This document shows, one piece after another, positions 10,891 to 19,868 of a stretch of 64,000 nucleotides of DNA; the stretch's first letter is position 1; each line of letters starts with the position of its first letter. The stretch comes from Aldersonia kunmingensis (GTDB lineage: Bacteria > Actinomycetota > Actinomycetes > Mycobacteriales > Mycobacteriaceae). The stretch lies in assembly GCF_001646865.1 (NCBI RefSeq), contig NZ_LRRB01000270.1, forward strand, positions 28,133 through 92,132, given 5' to 3'. The position numbers and the translations under genes are program-made. The notes beneath the pieces are model-generated. The model made no database searches, was not told the origin of the DNA, and worked only from the letters and a program-made list of their open reading frames with translations.

Positions 10891-12983
10891 GCGTGTTCCT
10901 CCGCCATCCCCTGTGCCTGAATCGCGGTGATGGCCACCGTATTGACGATGTCGGTGACGAGCGCCCCGCGCGATAGGTCGTTGACAGGTTTGCGCAGGCC
11001 CTGCAGCACCGGACCCACCGCGACCGCGCCGGCGCTGCGCTGTACCGCCTTGTAGGTGTTATTGCCGGTGTTCAGGTCCGGGAAGATGAATACGGTTGCC
11101 TGCCCCGCGACGGGCGATCCAGGCAACTTGGTGCTGGCGACGCTGGGTTCGATGGCGGCATCGTACTGGATCGGGCCCTCTACGAGCAGGTCCGCACGAC
11201 GCTTGTGCACGAGTGCGGTTGCAGCGCGGACCTTGTCGACATCGGCACCCGTACCCGATTCACCTGTCGAGTACGACAGCATCGCAATGCGCGGCTCGAT
11301 ACCGAACTGGGCCGCGGTAGCCGCCGAGGAGATGGCGATATCGGCCAATTGCTGTGACGTCGGATCCGGCACGACCGCGCAGTCGCCGTAGACCAGTACC
11401 CGATCGGCAAGGCACATCAGGAACACGCTCGACACCGTCGATACCCCGGTCTGGGTTTTGATGATCTCGAACGACGGCCGGATGGTGTGCGCAGTGGTGT
11501 GCGCTGCGCCGGAAACCATGCCATCCGCGATCCCGAGGTGCACCATCATCGTGCCGAAATACGATATATCCGTGACGAATTCGTGCGCCCGCTCTTCGGT
11601 CATGCCCTTGTGCGCGCGCAGCCGGGTGTATTCGCGGGCGAACTCATCGACGTGCTCCGACGTGACCGGATCGACGACACGCGCCTCGTCGAGATCGACG
11701 CCGAGTTCTGCAGCACGGCTGCGCACCGCCGACTCGTTGCCCAGCAATGTCAGATCGGCGACGCCTCGGCGCAGCACCCGTCCCGCCGCGCGCAGCACGC
11801 GATCGTCCGAACCTTCGGGCAGCACAATGTGTTTGCGGTCCTGCCGGGCGCGGTCGATCAATTGGAACTCGAACAACTGCGGGGTCATCACCGATGGAAT
11901 CGGTACCTCGATGTGGCGCAACAGTTCTGCCGCATCGATGTGCTGCTCCACCAGATTCAGCGCCGTATCGATCTTGCGCTGCGATCCGGCCGCCACCCGG
12001 CCGCGGGTCGTCGCGGCGGCCCGTGCGGTGGCATAGGTATTGAGGTGCGTGGTGAGAATCGGCAGCCGCGGCTTGATCCCCTCGACCAACCGGGCCACCG
12101 ACTTATGCGGCAACAGACCGCCGTTCAGGATGATTCCGGCCAGCGACGGAAAGCCCTCGGCCTCATGGGCATTCACCAGAGCGAGCAGCACATCGGAGCG
12201 GTCTGCGGGTGCGATCACGGCCAGGCCGTCGGTAAGCCGTTCCAGGATATGTTCGGAAGTCATCCCGCCGACCATCACGTCGAGCACCTCGCGCTGCAGC
12301 AGTTCCGGGTCACCGCTGTACAGTTCGCCGTCGATCGCGTCGCTCAGTTCGGCCATCGTCGGCGCGGTAAGCAAAGGAACTTCCGGCAGCACCCAGGACG
12401 GTTCCGCGAGACCGGCGAGTGCCGACCTGACCTGTTCGAGATCCGACAGCTCGCACCTGTTCACGGCGACAGCCATGAGATGAGCCTTTTCCACGGCGAG
12501 TTCGGCGCGGCACAACTCCACGAGTTGCAGGATCTCGTCGGGCGTCCGGTGCAGTCCGCGCACGGTGAGTAGTACTGGCGCACCGAGGTTCACCGCGATG
12601 CGCGCGTTGAAGTTCAATTCGCTCGGGCTCGCGATATCGGTGTAGTCGCTGCCCACGATCACCACGGCGTCGCATTCTTCGGCGACGGAGTGGTAGCGCA
12701 TCACGATCTCGGCGATCGCGGCTTCCGGGTCGGCGTGCACCTGGTCGTACCCAACGCCGATCGCGTCCTCGTAGCTCTGGTCTGCGGTGACGTGGGCGAG
12801 CAGGAGTTCGACAACGAAGTCGGGCTTGTCCGCGGAGCGCGCGATGGGCCGGAAGACGCCCACCCTGGCCGCGTGCGTGCACAACATCTGCAGCACACCG
12901 AGAGCCACGGTGGACTTACCGGTATCGCCCTCCGGTGCGGCGATGTAGACACTCGATGTGTGGTGCGCGGTCCCGGCAGCCAT
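10887..12983 (-). CDS. pta: Phosphate acetyltransferase, long form
   Basis: Long-type Pta of 698 aa: acetyl-CoA + Pi to acetyl phosphate + CoA. The N-terminal BioD/P-loop-like domain ([21 protein letters not shown]) is followed by a DRTGG-type regulatory domain and the catalytic PTA_PTB domain from about residue 375 ([33 protein letters not shown]). It is first in the pta-ackA operon; a hairpin upstream (13009-13041) separates it from the gene behind it. Confidence 0.96.
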   Translation of the reverse strand: MAAGTAHHTSSVYIAAPEGDTGKSTVALGVLQMLCTHAARVGVFRPIARSADKPDFVVELLLAHVTADQSYEDAIGVGYDQVHADPEAAIAEIVMRYHSVAEECDAVVIVGSDYTDIASPSELNFNARIAVNLGAPVLLTVRGLHRTPDEILQLVELCRAELAVEKAHLMAVAVNRCELSDLEQVRSALAGLAEPSWVLPEVPLLTAPTMAELSDAIDGELYSGDPELLQREVLDVMVGGMTSEHILERLTDGLAVIAPADRSDVLLALVNAHEAEGFPSLAGIILNGGLLPHKSVARLVEGIKPRLPILTTHLNTYATARAAATTRGRVAAGSQRKIDTALNLVEQHIDAAELLRHIEVPIPSVMTPQLFEFQLIDRARQDRKHIVLPEGSDDRVLRAAGRVLRRGVADLTLLGNESAVRSRAAELGVDLDEARVVDPVTSEHVDEFAREYTRLRAHKGMTEERAHEFVTDISYFGTMMVHLGIADGMVSGAAHTTAHTIRPSFEIIKTQTGVSTVSSVFLMCLADRVLVYGDCAVVPDPTSQQLADIAISSAATAAQFGIEPRIAMLSYSTGESGTGADVDKVRAATALVHKRRADLLVEGPIQYDAAIEPSVASTKLPGSPVAGQATVFIFPDLNTGNNTYKAVQRSAGAVAVGPVLQGLRKPVNDLSRGALVTDIVNTVAITAIQAQGMAEEHA

Positions 12984-13008
12984 AGGGGAAGCCTAGCCCG
13001 CCATAAGA

Positions 13009-13041
13009 GAGCCGACCGATGAAGCGAGCACCGGTCGGCTC
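13009..13041. terminator. Hairpin between the 13.6-kb gene and pta
   Basis: Perfect 10-bp arms GAGCCGACCG (13009-13018) and CGGTCGGCTC (13032-13041) with a 13-nt loop. It lies just past the stop of the upstream minus-strand gene and before the pta start, so it probably ends the upstream transcript. Confidence 0.6.
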
Positions 13042-13053
13042 AGCGCGGGTGTG

Positions 13054-13656
13054 CTATCCGGAGATGAGCTTGGGCTGGTGCAGGTCGTAGTAGGTGATGT
13101 CACCCATCAGACGCTGCTCTTCCTCGAAAAGCGATCGGAGGTCGTCGGGGATCTCGATCTTCTCCGCCTCGCGAGCCGCTTCCTCCGAGGTGAAGTAGGC
13201 AACTTCCACGACGTCGTCGTTGCCATTGGTGCAGATCGTTCCGCCGATGATCTCCGGGCGCACTTCGTGCAGCCGGTCTGCGGTCTCATCGAGAATCTCG
13301 CGGAGCCGGCCCGCATCGGTTGTGTGGCCTTCCATTACCTGGACGAAGCCGGCCTCGTCGGAGCCACCGCCCATCCATTCCGTGACGTTCGGGCAATCCA
13401 TGAACGACACCGGACCGTCGAAACACCGTTCCGTCTCGGCCCACCACGCACCCTGTTCCGGGCGTTCGCTGTTGCGGCGGGCCGCTTCCTCAGACTCGAA
13501 TCGGGCGAGCGCGACGAACGTGCCGTCGTCGCACATGCCCATGGTGCTCCCGAGGAAGCCGCTCGCGCCGGGCCTCAAATCACGATCCCAACGGTCCATA
13601 CAGCGCTGTAGTCCGTCCGAATCGGAAACCTTGCCGTGAAAGCATTGAACAAACAT
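13054..13656 (-). CDS. Unknown protein, two tandem alpha-beta-barrel-like repeats
   Basis: 200 aa, no signal or membrane segment. Two halves look alike: FVQCFHGKVSDSDGL... with FVALARFESEEAARR, and FVQVMEGHTTDAGRL... with VVEVAYFTSEEAARE. Each resembles a ferredoxin-like/ABM-type dimeric barrel unit, so this is an internally duplicated small-molecule-binding or monooxygenase-like fold (inference). The start ATG at 13656 is set by AAGGAGG seven bases upstream; a longer reading frame continues upstream but lacks any start signal and looks non-coding. It lies between fgd and pta on the same strand but is flanked by hairpins, so it may be its own unit. Confidence 0.8.
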   Translation of the reverse strand: MFVQCFHGKVSDSDGLQRCMDRWDRDLRPGASGFLGSTMGMCDDGTFVALARFESEEAARRNSERPEQGAWWAETERCFDGPVSFMDCPNVTEWMGGGSDEAGFVQVMEGHTTDAGRLREILDETADRLHEVRPEIIGGTICTNGNDDVVEVAYFTSEEAAREAEKIEIPDDLRSLFEEEQRLMGDITYYDLHQPKLISG

Positions 13657-13834
13657 CGATTGCCTCCTTGCGGGGATCACCCGCAGTGAAACAACGGCGG
13701 TGGCCGACCCGTCGCGGGTCTTCGTCGCCTCAAATCGACGGCCCACGGCCGCGGCCACTCCGAAACAATCGTCCGCCAGGGGTTTGCTACGACGCAAGGG
13801 TGCGCAGGAGCAGAGCCTGCGGAGCGACCAAATA

Positions 13835-13872
13835 GCTCGGCGTTCCGTACCGGTCGGTTCGGCTCGCCGAGC
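13835..13872 (-). terminator. Terminator-like hairpin after fgd
   Basis: Arms GCTCGGCG (13835-13842) and CGCCGAGC (13865-13872) pair perfectly. On the minus strand the hairpin is followed by TATTTGG, giving a short U-rich tail 29 bases after the fgd stop. The remaining 244-bp gap up to 13657-13900 shows no gene. Confidence 0.5.
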
Positions 13873-13900
13873 GCTCTGGTGTTGTTGGATGCGGCGGTGC

Positions 13901-14911
13901 TCAGCCCAGCGCGCGCAGGCGCGGTGCGAGGTCGCGCTCGAACAGGTCGAGGAACCGGCGCTGGTCATGCCCGGGAGCGTGGAAGACAAGGTGGTTGAGG
14001 CCGGCGTCGAGGTAGGGCTTGACGCGGGCGACGACATCGTCCGGGTCCGAGCCGACGATCCAGCGCTTGGCGACCTGCTCGATCGGCAGTTCGTCGGCCG
14101 CGCGCTCCATCTCGATCGGGTCCTCGATGCTGTGCTTCTGCTCCGGCGTGAGCGAAAGCGGCGCCCAGAAGCGCGTATTCTCCAGCGCCAGTTCGGGATC
14201 CGTGTCGTAGGAGATCTTGATCTCGATCATCTTGTCGACGTCGTCGAGGTTGCGCTCCGCCTTCTCCGCGCCCTCGGCGACCGCCGGCATGAGCTTGTCG
14301 TTGTAGAGCTCCATGCCCTTGCCGGAGGTGCAGATAAAGCCGTCGCCCGCCCGGCCGGCGTAGCGCGCGACCACCGGGCCACCTGCCGCGATGTAGACCG
14401 GAATGCCGCCGTCGGGAACGTCGTAGATCGAGGCGCCCTTGGTGTTGTAGAACTCGCCCTCGAAGTCGACCCGGCCACCGGTCCAGAGTTCACGCATGAG
14501 TGCGACGGATTCGCGCAGCCGCGCGAAGCGCTCCTTGAATTCCGGCCATTCGCCGGCGTAGCCGGTGGCGATCTCGTTGAGCGCCTCACCGGTGCCGACA
14601 CCGAGCATGACACGGCCCGGGTACAGGCAGCCCATGGTCGCGAACGCCTGGGCGATGACCGCGGGGTTGTACCGGAAGGTCGGGGTAAGCACGGAGGTGC
14701 CGAGCAGAATCCGCTCGGTGCGCTCACCCACCGCCGTCATCCATGCGAGCGAGAACGGGGCATGTCCGCCCTTGTGACGCCACGGCTGGAAGTGGTCGCT
14801 CACGGTGGCGCTGTCGAGCCCGTGCTCCTCCGCGGCGACTGCCAATTCGACGAGTTCACGGGGTCCGAACTGTTCCGCCGAGGCTTTGTATCCGAGCTTG
14901 AGTTCCGGCAC
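13901..14911 (-). CDS. fgd: F420-dependent glucose-6-phosphate dehydrogenase
   Basis: Oxidises glucose-6-phosphate to 6-phosphogluconolactone while reducing F420, the main cytosolic source of F420H2. Near-identical to mycobacterial Fgd1: [14 protein letters not shown] start, catalytic His in [36 protein letters not shown] end. 336 aa, the family length, using GTG at 14911 with GAAGGAG five to six bases upstream; an upstream ATG at 14947 lacks support. It presumably supplies F420H2 to enzymes such as the PPOX-fold protein at 44.1 kb (inference). Confidence 0.97.
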   Translation of the reverse strand: MPELKLGYKASAEQFGPRELVELAVAAEEHGLDSATVSDHFQPWRHKGGHAPFSLAWMTAVGERTERILLGTSVLTPTFRYNPAVIAQAFATMGCLYPGRVMLGVGTGEALNEIATGYAGEWPEFKERFARLRESVALMRELWTGGRVDFEGEFYNTKGASIYDVPDGGIPVYIAAGGPVVARYAGRAGDGFICTSGKGMELYNDKLMPAVAEGAEKAERNLDDVDKMIEIKISYDTDPELALENTRFWAPLSLTPEQKHSIEDPIEMERAADELPIEQVAKRWIVGSDPDDVVARVKPYLDAGLNHLVFHAPGHDQRRFLDLFERDLAPRLRALG

Positions 14912-15109
14912 GTCTGCTCCTTCGATCACGGCTGTGTCTCGCAACACTCACCACGACATTAGTTTGGGCAACAATTTCGCTATCGAACGGGTGAAGTTCG
15001 TCGCCACAATTTCCCGTCATTTCACATCGGGCACACCACTAACAGCAGTAATCTTCTTGCGACCTTCCCGGCCACGCGCATAACAACCGCAGAACGAAGG
15101 GCGGTCGTC

Positions 15110-15634
15110 ATGTCCGATCCCAAAATGCGCAAAATTCTCACCACCGCCGCGGTAATAGCCGCGACCGTGATTCTCCCCGCCGCCCCGGCGCTTGCTCAAT
15201 CCACCGGGAGCGGTGGCTCCGGGTCGGGCGGCAGCAGCGGGTCGGGCAGCGCCGGATCATCCGATGGGTTCGCACTACCTGTGCCGAGCCCTGCGGGACT
15301 CGGCGCCCTCGCAGCAGCGACCACCCAGACCGGCAAGCCCTACCTGTGGGGCGGCACCGGGCCGAATGCCTGGGACTGCTCAGGGCTGGTGCAATGGGCT
15401 TTCCGCCAGGTAGGCGTCAGCCTCCCGCGCACCACTTGGGAACAGGCGGAAGTCGGTCAGAAGGTACCGCTCTGGGCTTTGATGCCGGGTGACGTCATCA
15501 TCCTCAACCGCGACGCCTCACACGTGGGCATTTACACAGGCTTCGGCCAGGTGTTCAACGCCTACGGTCGCGGGGTTCCGGTCGGGCTCACCCCATTGTC
15601 GAATTTCGAGATCAACACAATCCGGCGGTTCTGA
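15110..15634 (+). CDS. Secreted NlpC/P60 peptidase
   Basis: 174 aa. Signal peptide ending ALAQ at about residue 30, a Gly/Ser-rich linker (residues 31-53), then a minimal NlpC/P60 domain: GKPYLWGGTGPNAWDCSGLV (Cys90), DASHVGIY (His138) and a polar third residue near AYGRG. Resembles small RipB/RipD-type mycobacterial proteins. The complete Cys-His pair suggests it can cleave D-Glu-mDAP links or at least bind peptidoglycan. GAAGGGCGG precedes the ATG. The upstream 200 bp show no riboswitch that I recognise. Confidence 0.88.
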   Translation: MSDPKMRKILTTAAVIAATVILPAAPALAQSTGSGGSGSGGSSGSGSAGSSDGFALPVPSPAGLGALAAATTQTGKPYLWGGTGPNAWDCSGLVQWAFRQVGVSLPRTTWEQAEVGQKVPLWALMPGDVIILNRDASHVGIYTGFGQVFNAYGRGVPVGLTPLSNFEINTIRRF

Positions 15635-15679
15635 GCGTTCGGACGAGCACTCGACCTAGCGCGATATCGCGTGCTCGGA

Positions 15680-15949
15680 TCAGCCCGTGGGCAGGCCTGG
15701 TATCGCTCCGATGATCGGCAGCACCAAACTGCATTCGACCGGTTGTGCATGTTCGGGGTCGAGGGCGTTGCGCACGAGTTGGCGTGCGTTGTGGTCGCCG
15801 AGGATCGAGAGGTGGTCGGCGAAGTCCTGGGCACACACATCCTGGAGTGTGTGGTTGGTTGCGCCGGGTTCATCCACAATGCCGCTGGTGTAGGGCACGA
15901 CGATGTTGTCGAACCGCGTGACGATCCACCGTCCTGGGTCAACGGCTGC
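15680..15949 (-). pseudogene. 3' relic of a secreted class-2 lipase
   Basis: Translating the minus strand gives PGRWIVTRFDNIVVPYTSG, then TNHTLQDVCAQDFADHL and ARQLVRNALDPEHAQPVEC before a stop at 15680. That is the C-terminal part of EstB-type triacylglycerol lipases (TRYDxVVxPYTSG...NxxLQDxCPxDxxEH...NALDP). No start, catalytic serine or N-terminal half is present, and metZ ends six bases upstream, so only about 90 codons remain. Confidence 0.65.
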
Positions 15950-15954
15950 CTGGG

Positions 15955-17178
15955 TTAGCTGAGCGCCTGATCCAGATCCGCGAGCAGATCCTCGACGTCC
16001 TCGAGCCCGACCGAGATCCGCACCGTTCCGTCGGTGAGCCCAATCGCGGCGCGCCCCTCGGGTCCCATCGCGCGGTGCGTGGTGGTCGCCGGGTGGGTGA
16101 TCAGCGACTTGGCGTCGCCGAGGTTGTTGGAGATATCGACGATGCGCAGTGCGTCGAGCACCTCGAAGGCGCGCTTCTTGGCCTGATCCTCCGGTGCGTC
16201 GAGCTCGAACGTCACCACGGTGCCGCCGCCGCTCATCTGCCGACGGGCGAGGTCGTACTGCGGATGCGATTCGAGGAAGGGGTACTTGACCCACTTCACA
16301 GCCTCGTTCGATTCGAGGAACTTGGCGATCTCGAATGCCGACGACACCGATTGCCGCACGCGCAGCGGCATGGTCTCGAGTCCCTTGAGCAGCGTCCAGG
16401 CATTGAACGGGCTCAGCGCCGGGCCGGTGTGCCGCATCAGGTTCTTCACCGGGCCGTCGATGTAGTCCTTCTCGCCGAGGATCGCACCGCCGAGCACACG
16501 ACCCTGGCCGTCGATGTGCTTGGTTCCGGAGTAGACCACGACGTCCGCACCGAGCGCGAAGCTGTCCTGCAGCAGCGGCGTGGCAAAGACGTTGTCCAGC
16601 ACCACCTTTGCGCCAGCTGCATGCGCGAGCTCGACCACCCGAGGCACATCCACGAGAGTCTGCATCGGGTTGGAGGGAGTCTCGAAGAACACCGCGGTGG
16701 TGGGCTTCGAGAGGGCTTCCTCCCATTGGTCGGGATCCTCGCCGTCGACGAAGACGGTCTCCACGCCCCAGCGCGGCAGGATCTCATTGCACACGACGAA
16801 ACACGAACCGAACAGGCTGCGCGCTGCGACCAGCCGGTCGCCCGCACCGAGCAGCGCGCCGAGCGCGGTGAACACCGCGCTCATGCCGCTCGCGGTGGCG
16901 AAGCACGCCTCGGCGCCGTCGAGCAGCCGCATGCGCTCCTCGAACATCGCCACGGTCGGGTTGCCGTAACGCGAGTAGACGAAGTGCTCGACCTCACCGG
17001 TGAAGGCGGCCTCAGCGGCGCCGGCGCTCTCGTAAACGAAGCCGGAGGTCAGGTACAGCGCCTCGGACGTCTCCTCGAAACCAGAGCGCTTCACGCCGCC
17101 GCGCACGGCCAGCGTGCCGGGGCCGACGTTATTGGGCAGCTTCTTCTCGAACGCGCCGCCGGTGGGGCCGCCGCTCAT
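15955..17178 (-). CDS. metZ: O-succinylhomoserine sulfhydrylase
   Basis: PLP enzyme of the Cys/Met-metabolism family (407 aa) making homocysteine from O-succinylhomoserine and sulfide. Features: SRYGNPT near residue 70, TASGMSAV, ETPSNP, and the PLP lysine Lys220 in YSGTKHIDGQGR. The ATG at 17178 overlaps the rhodanese stop (ATGA), giving coupled translation; a longer frame upstream is the rhodanese gene read out of frame. Regulated through the SAM-IV riboswitch ahead of the rhodanese gene. Confidence 0.95.
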   Translation of the reverse strand: MSGGPTGGAFEKKLPNNVGPGTLAVRGGVKRSGFEETSEALYLTSGFVYESAGAAEAAFTGEVEHFVYSRYGNPTVAMFEERMRLLDGAEACFATASGMSAVFTALGALLGAGDRLVAARSLFGSCFVVCNEILPRWGVETVFVDGEDPDQWEEALSKPTTAVFFETPSNPMQTLVDVPRVVELAHAAGAKVVLDNVFATPLLQDSFALGADVVVYSGTKHIDGQGRVLGGAILGEKDYIDGPVKNLMRHTGPALSPFNAWTLLKGLETMPLRVRQSVSSAFEIAKFLESNEAVKWVKYPFLESHPQYDLARRQMSGGGTVVTFELDAPEDQAKKRAFEVLDALRIVDISNNLGDAKSLITHPATTTHRAMGPEGRAAIGLTDGTVRISVGLEDVEDLLADLDQALS

Positions 17179-17588
17179 GACTGCCGCCACGGGAGGCCGA
17201 TCGCGCGCCAACCCTCGGCGCCACGGTGGCCGTTCTCGTCGAGCGCACCCTCGAAACCCTCGAGGACGTTGTAGGACGGGCCGATGCCCGCCGCGGTCGC
17301 GGCCTTGGCAGCGCCGATCGAGCGCTGGCCGGAGCGGCAAAGGAACACCACCGGCCGCTCGCCGGAAATGCCCGCCTCCTTCAACTGGTCCACGAAATTG
17401 TCATTGCGCGAACCGGTGGGATAACTCACCCATTCGATGAGGACTGTCGGCCGACTGATCGAAGAAGTGTCGGGCACGCCCACGTACCGCCACTCGGCGT
17501 CCGTGCGCACGTCCACCAGGACCGAGTCTGGATGCTCGCACAGCAGGTCCCACGCCTGCTTCGGAGAAATATCGCCCGCGTAACTCAC
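17175..17588 (-). CDS. Rhodanese-like sulfurtransferase
   Basis: Single-domain rhodanese of 137 aa. LVDVRTDAEW opens the fold and the active-site loop is Cys84 in FLCRSGQRS. The GTG at 17588 has AAAGG about nine bases upstream and gives a length close to the mycobacterial partner of metZ. First gene of the riboswitch-controlled operon, overlapping metZ by four bases; it may deliver sulfur to homocysteine synthesis (inference). A small hairpin (17606-17627) precedes the ribosome-binding site. Confidence 0.9.
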   Translation of the reverse strand: MSYAGDISPKQAWDLLCEHPDSVLVDVRTDAEWRYVGVPDTSSISRPTVLIEWVSYPTGSRNDNFVDQLKEAGISGERPVVFLCRSGQRSIGAAKAATAAGIGPSYNVLEGFEGALDENGHRGAEGWRAIGLPWRQS

Positions 17589-17640
17589 GTTCGATTGCCT
17601 TTCACGTGCCAGGGACTCGTTTGGCACTACGAATTGCCAT

Positions 17641-17756
17641 GGAGTCCGCGCTTGCCGGGTCCACTTCGAACACGGCCTGGTCGTCACCCGGAGCACCCCA
17701 CCGCGGAGGAGGGTTGCCGATCAGCGAGCCGGGGCTTGCCGCTGATGCTCTTGACC
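17641..17756 (-). promoter_or_regulatory. SAM-IV riboswitch of the rhodanese-metZ operon
   Basis: On the minus strand the leader reads GGTCAAGAGCATCAGC, GGCAAGCCCCGGCT, GCTGATCGGCAACCCTCC, GCGGTGGGGTGC, CGGGTGACGACC and GGCAAGCGCGG in that order. These are the conserved blocks of the actinobacterial SAM-IV aptamer (P1 pairing of GGTC with GACC, kink-turn-like GGCAAG, pseudoknot segments). It binds S-adenosylmethionine and lowers expression of methionine genes. A stem GTGCCA/TGGCAC (17606-17627) between aptamer and start may be the expression platform. Confidence 0.92.
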
Positions 17757-17764
17757 TGACCTGG

Positions 17765-17794
17765 TATTTACCGGCTGAGCAGTGGGTTTGTCAA
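17765..17794 (-). promoter_or_regulatory. Sigma-A-type promoter of the riboswitch operon
   Basis: Minus-strand TTGACA (17789-17794) and TAAATA (17765-17770) are 18 bp apart. Transcription would begin about nine bases on, at the first bases of the riboswitch, which makes the assignment strong. Confidence 0.75.
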
Positions 17795-17805
17795 ACCGAG
17801 CGGGG

Positions 17806-18225
17806 TCAGCTGCACACCACCCAGTGCCCGTTCACGCGGGTGAATTGCCACGCCGACGCCGTCTCGTTGCCATCGACTGAGACGGTCACGTCCGCTGTCG
17901 CCTTATCGCCATCGACCTGGACGTTTTCAATCTTGTTGATCTCACCGCCATTTGCGATAGGCGAGGAGTCGATCGCGAACCCGGCACAGGTAGCCGACTT
18001 GATGCGGTCCTCGTTGTCGTCACGCTTCGCAGCGGCGAGGCTCTGCGCCGCGGTGCCGATCAGGTCGACGTCGGTGACGTTGTCCTCGGCCGGCGAGGTC
18101 AGGTTGGCGACGACGATGAAGACGACGACGAGCAGGATCGCCGCAGCGGCCGCCAGGAAGGGGACGATCGTGCGCAAATCGCGCTGATTGTCGTAGCCGG
18201 AGGGCTCGGCCTCGTCGTCACTCAT
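17806..18225 (-). CDS. Single-pass membrane protein, Rv0361-like
   Basis: 139 aa. A short acidic cytosolic start (MSDDEAEPSGYDNQ), one membrane segment (IVPFLAAAAAILLVVVFIVV), then an outer domain of NTF2-like/DUF4878 type ending WQFTRVNGHWVVCS. Two outer cysteines (SATC and WVVC) may form a disulfide. It shares this layout with the 46239-46820 gene. ATG at 18225 is chosen by analogy; ATGs at 18237 and 18246 are possible. Function unknown. Confidence 0.75.
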   Translation of the reverse strand: MSDDEAEPSGYDNQRDLRTIVPFLAAAAAILLVVVFIVVANLTSPAEDNVTDVDLIGTAAQSLAAAKRDDNEDRIKSATCAGFAIDSSPIANGGEINKIENVQVDGDKATADVTVSVDGNETASAWQFTRVNGHWVVCS

Positions 18226-18348
18226 GACGGAGATCATTCCTTGCATGCGGCATGCGGCATGACTCGGGGCCGATAGAATTGGGCATTCGCAGCATGGCTC
18301 GTACCGCCGCAGATTTGCACCGCGACTCGCGGGGAGGAGGCCATCAGG

Positions 18349-18367
18349 TAAGGTAAAGCTACCCTAA
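18349..18367 (+). promoter_or_regulatory. IdeR/DtxR-type iron box upstream of fprA
   Basis: TAAGGTAAAGCTACCCTAA matches 15 of 19 positions of the consensus TTAGGTTAGGCTAACCTAA. It lies 46 bases upstream of the fprA ATG. IdeR-type repressors bind such boxes with Fe(II), so fprA is probably induced by iron limitation (inference). Confidence 0.72.
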
Positions 18368-18413
18368 GTTATTCGATTGACGACCCCCTATCGAGTTAGG
18401 TCCGAAAACACAG

Positions 18414-19793
18414 ATGACTGATCAGACCCGCCCGCTTCGTGTTGCCATCGTCGGCGCCGGCCCTGCCGGTATTTACGCCGCGGACGCCCTGATGAAGTCC
18501 GATGCATCCGTCAGCGTCGATCTGTTCGAGCGGATGCCTGCGCCCTTCGGCCTGATTCGCTACGGCGTCGCGCCCGACCATCCCCGGATCAAGGGAATCG
18601 TCACCGCCCTGCACAAGGTGCTCGACAAGCCCGAGGTGCGCCTGCTCGGCAATATCGACTACGGCACCGACATCACGATCGAAGACATGCGCCGCTTCTA
18701 CGACGCGGTGATCTTCTCCACCGGCGCGAACGCCGACCGCGCGCTCGAGATCCCCGGCATCGAACTCGAAGGTAGCTACGGCGCCGCGGACTTCGTGTCC
18801 TGGTACGACGGCCACCCCGATGTGCCGCGCGAGTGGCCGCTCGAGGCGGAGAAGGTCGCAGTGCTCGGTGTCGGCAACGTCGCACTGGACGTCGCCCGGG
18901 TGCTCGCCAAGACCGGCGACGAACTGCTGCCCACCGAGATCCCGCCAAACGTCTACGCCGGCTTGAAGACCAACCGGGCCGTCGAGGTGCACGTGTTCGG
19001 CCGCCGCGGACCGGCCCAGGCCAAGTTCACCCCGCTCGAACTGCGCGAACTCGACCACTCCCCCACCATCGAAGTCATCGTGGATCCCGAGGACATCGAC
19101 TACGACGCAGGCTCCGAGGCTGCGCGGCGCCATTCCAAGCAGGTCGACATGGTCGCGAACACCTTGCAGGACTGGGCAATTCGCGACGCGGGCGACCGTC
19201 CGCACAAACTGTTCCTGCACTTCTTCGAGTCACCGACCGAAATCGTCGGTGCGGATGGCAAGGTCGTCGGACTGCGCACCGAGCGCACCGAACTCGATGG
19301 CACCGGCAATGTGCGCGGCACCGGCCGGTTCAGGGACTGGGATGTGCAGGCGGTCTACCGCGCCGTCGGCTACCTGTCGCAGAACATCCCCGGACTGCCT
19401 TTCGACGATCAGGCCGGCACCGTGCCGAACGAGGGCGGCCGCGTCTTGATTGACGAAGACGCCGACGACGCGGATCGGTTCATGACCGCCACGTACGTCA
19501 CCGGGTGGATCAAGCGCGGTCCGATCGGCCTGATCGGCCACACCAAGGGCGACGCGAACGAGACCATCGCGTGCCTGCTCGAAGATCGGGAGCGCTTCGC
19601 CGGAGCCGCGGAACCCGGCGAGCAAGCCATCGTCGAGTTCCTGGAGAGCAAGCAGGTGCCCTACACCACGTGGGACGGCTGGTACCGCCTCGACGCGCAC
19701 GAGCGGTCGCTGGGCGAGCCCGAGGGACGCGAGCGGGTCAAGGTCGTCGAGCGCGACGAGATGTTCCGCGCGAGCGAACCACACAAGGCTTAG
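18414..19793 (+). CDS. fprA: NADPH:ferredoxin reductase, FprA type
   Basis: Adrenodoxin-reductase-like FAD enzyme of 459 aa passing electrons from NADPH to ferredoxins. FAD site VAIVGAGPAGIYAA; family block PAPFGLIRYGVAPDHPRIKG; NADP site VLGVGNVALDVARVL; C-terminal GWIKRGPIGLIGHTK. It lacks the N-terminal ferredoxin domain of FprB. An iron box stands upstream and a hairpin ends the gene at 19822-19841. Likely partners are cytochromes P450 or iron-release reactions. Confidence 0.95.
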   Translation: MTDQTRPLRVAIVGAGPAGIYAADALMKSDASVSVDLFERMPAPFGLIRYGVAPDHPRIKGIVTALHKVLDKPEVRLLGNIDYGTDITIEDMRRFYDAVIFSTGANADRALEIPGIELEGSYGAADFVSWYDGHPDVPREWPLEAEKVAVLGVGNVALDVARVLAKTGDELLPTEIPPNVYAGLKTNRAVEVHVFGRRGPAQAKFTPLELRELDHSPTIEVIVDPEDIDYDAGSEAARRHSKQVDMVANTLQDWAIRDAGDRPHKLFLHFFESPTEIVGADGKVVGLRTERTELDGTGNVRGTGRFRDWDVQAVYRAVGYLSQNIPGLPFDDQAGTVPNEGGRVLIDEDADDADRFMTATYVTGWIKRGPIGLIGHTKGDANETIACLLEDRERFAGAAEPGEQAIVEFLESKQVPYTTWDGWYRLDAHERSLGEPEGRERVKVVERDEMFRASEPHKA

Positions 19794-19821
19794 CGGGCCG
19801 CGAAGTCACCCAATCCGGACA

Positions 19822-19841
19822 TCCGCCCGGTTCCGGGCGGA
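19822..19841 (+). terminator. Hairpin after fprA
   Basis: Perfect 9-bp stem TCCGCCCGG/CCGGGCGGA with a TT loop, 28 bases after the fprA stop. The tail is ACTTGTCCCG, so it is not U-rich. Confidence 0.55.
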
Positions 19842-19868
19842 CTTGTCCCGTACGGCATTCTGGTAGAC

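Noticed and set aside
13657..14037. N-terminal extension of the 13.6-kb protein
   Set aside because: The extension is Ser/Arg-rich, overlaps fgd out of frame, and a strong ribosome-binding site precedes the internal ATG at 13656.
14912..15109. ydaO-type (c-di-AMP) riboswitch before the NlpC/P60 gene
   Set aside because: Such elements often precede NlpC/P60 genes in actinobacteria, but the 198-bp gap lacks the conserved blocks and is short.
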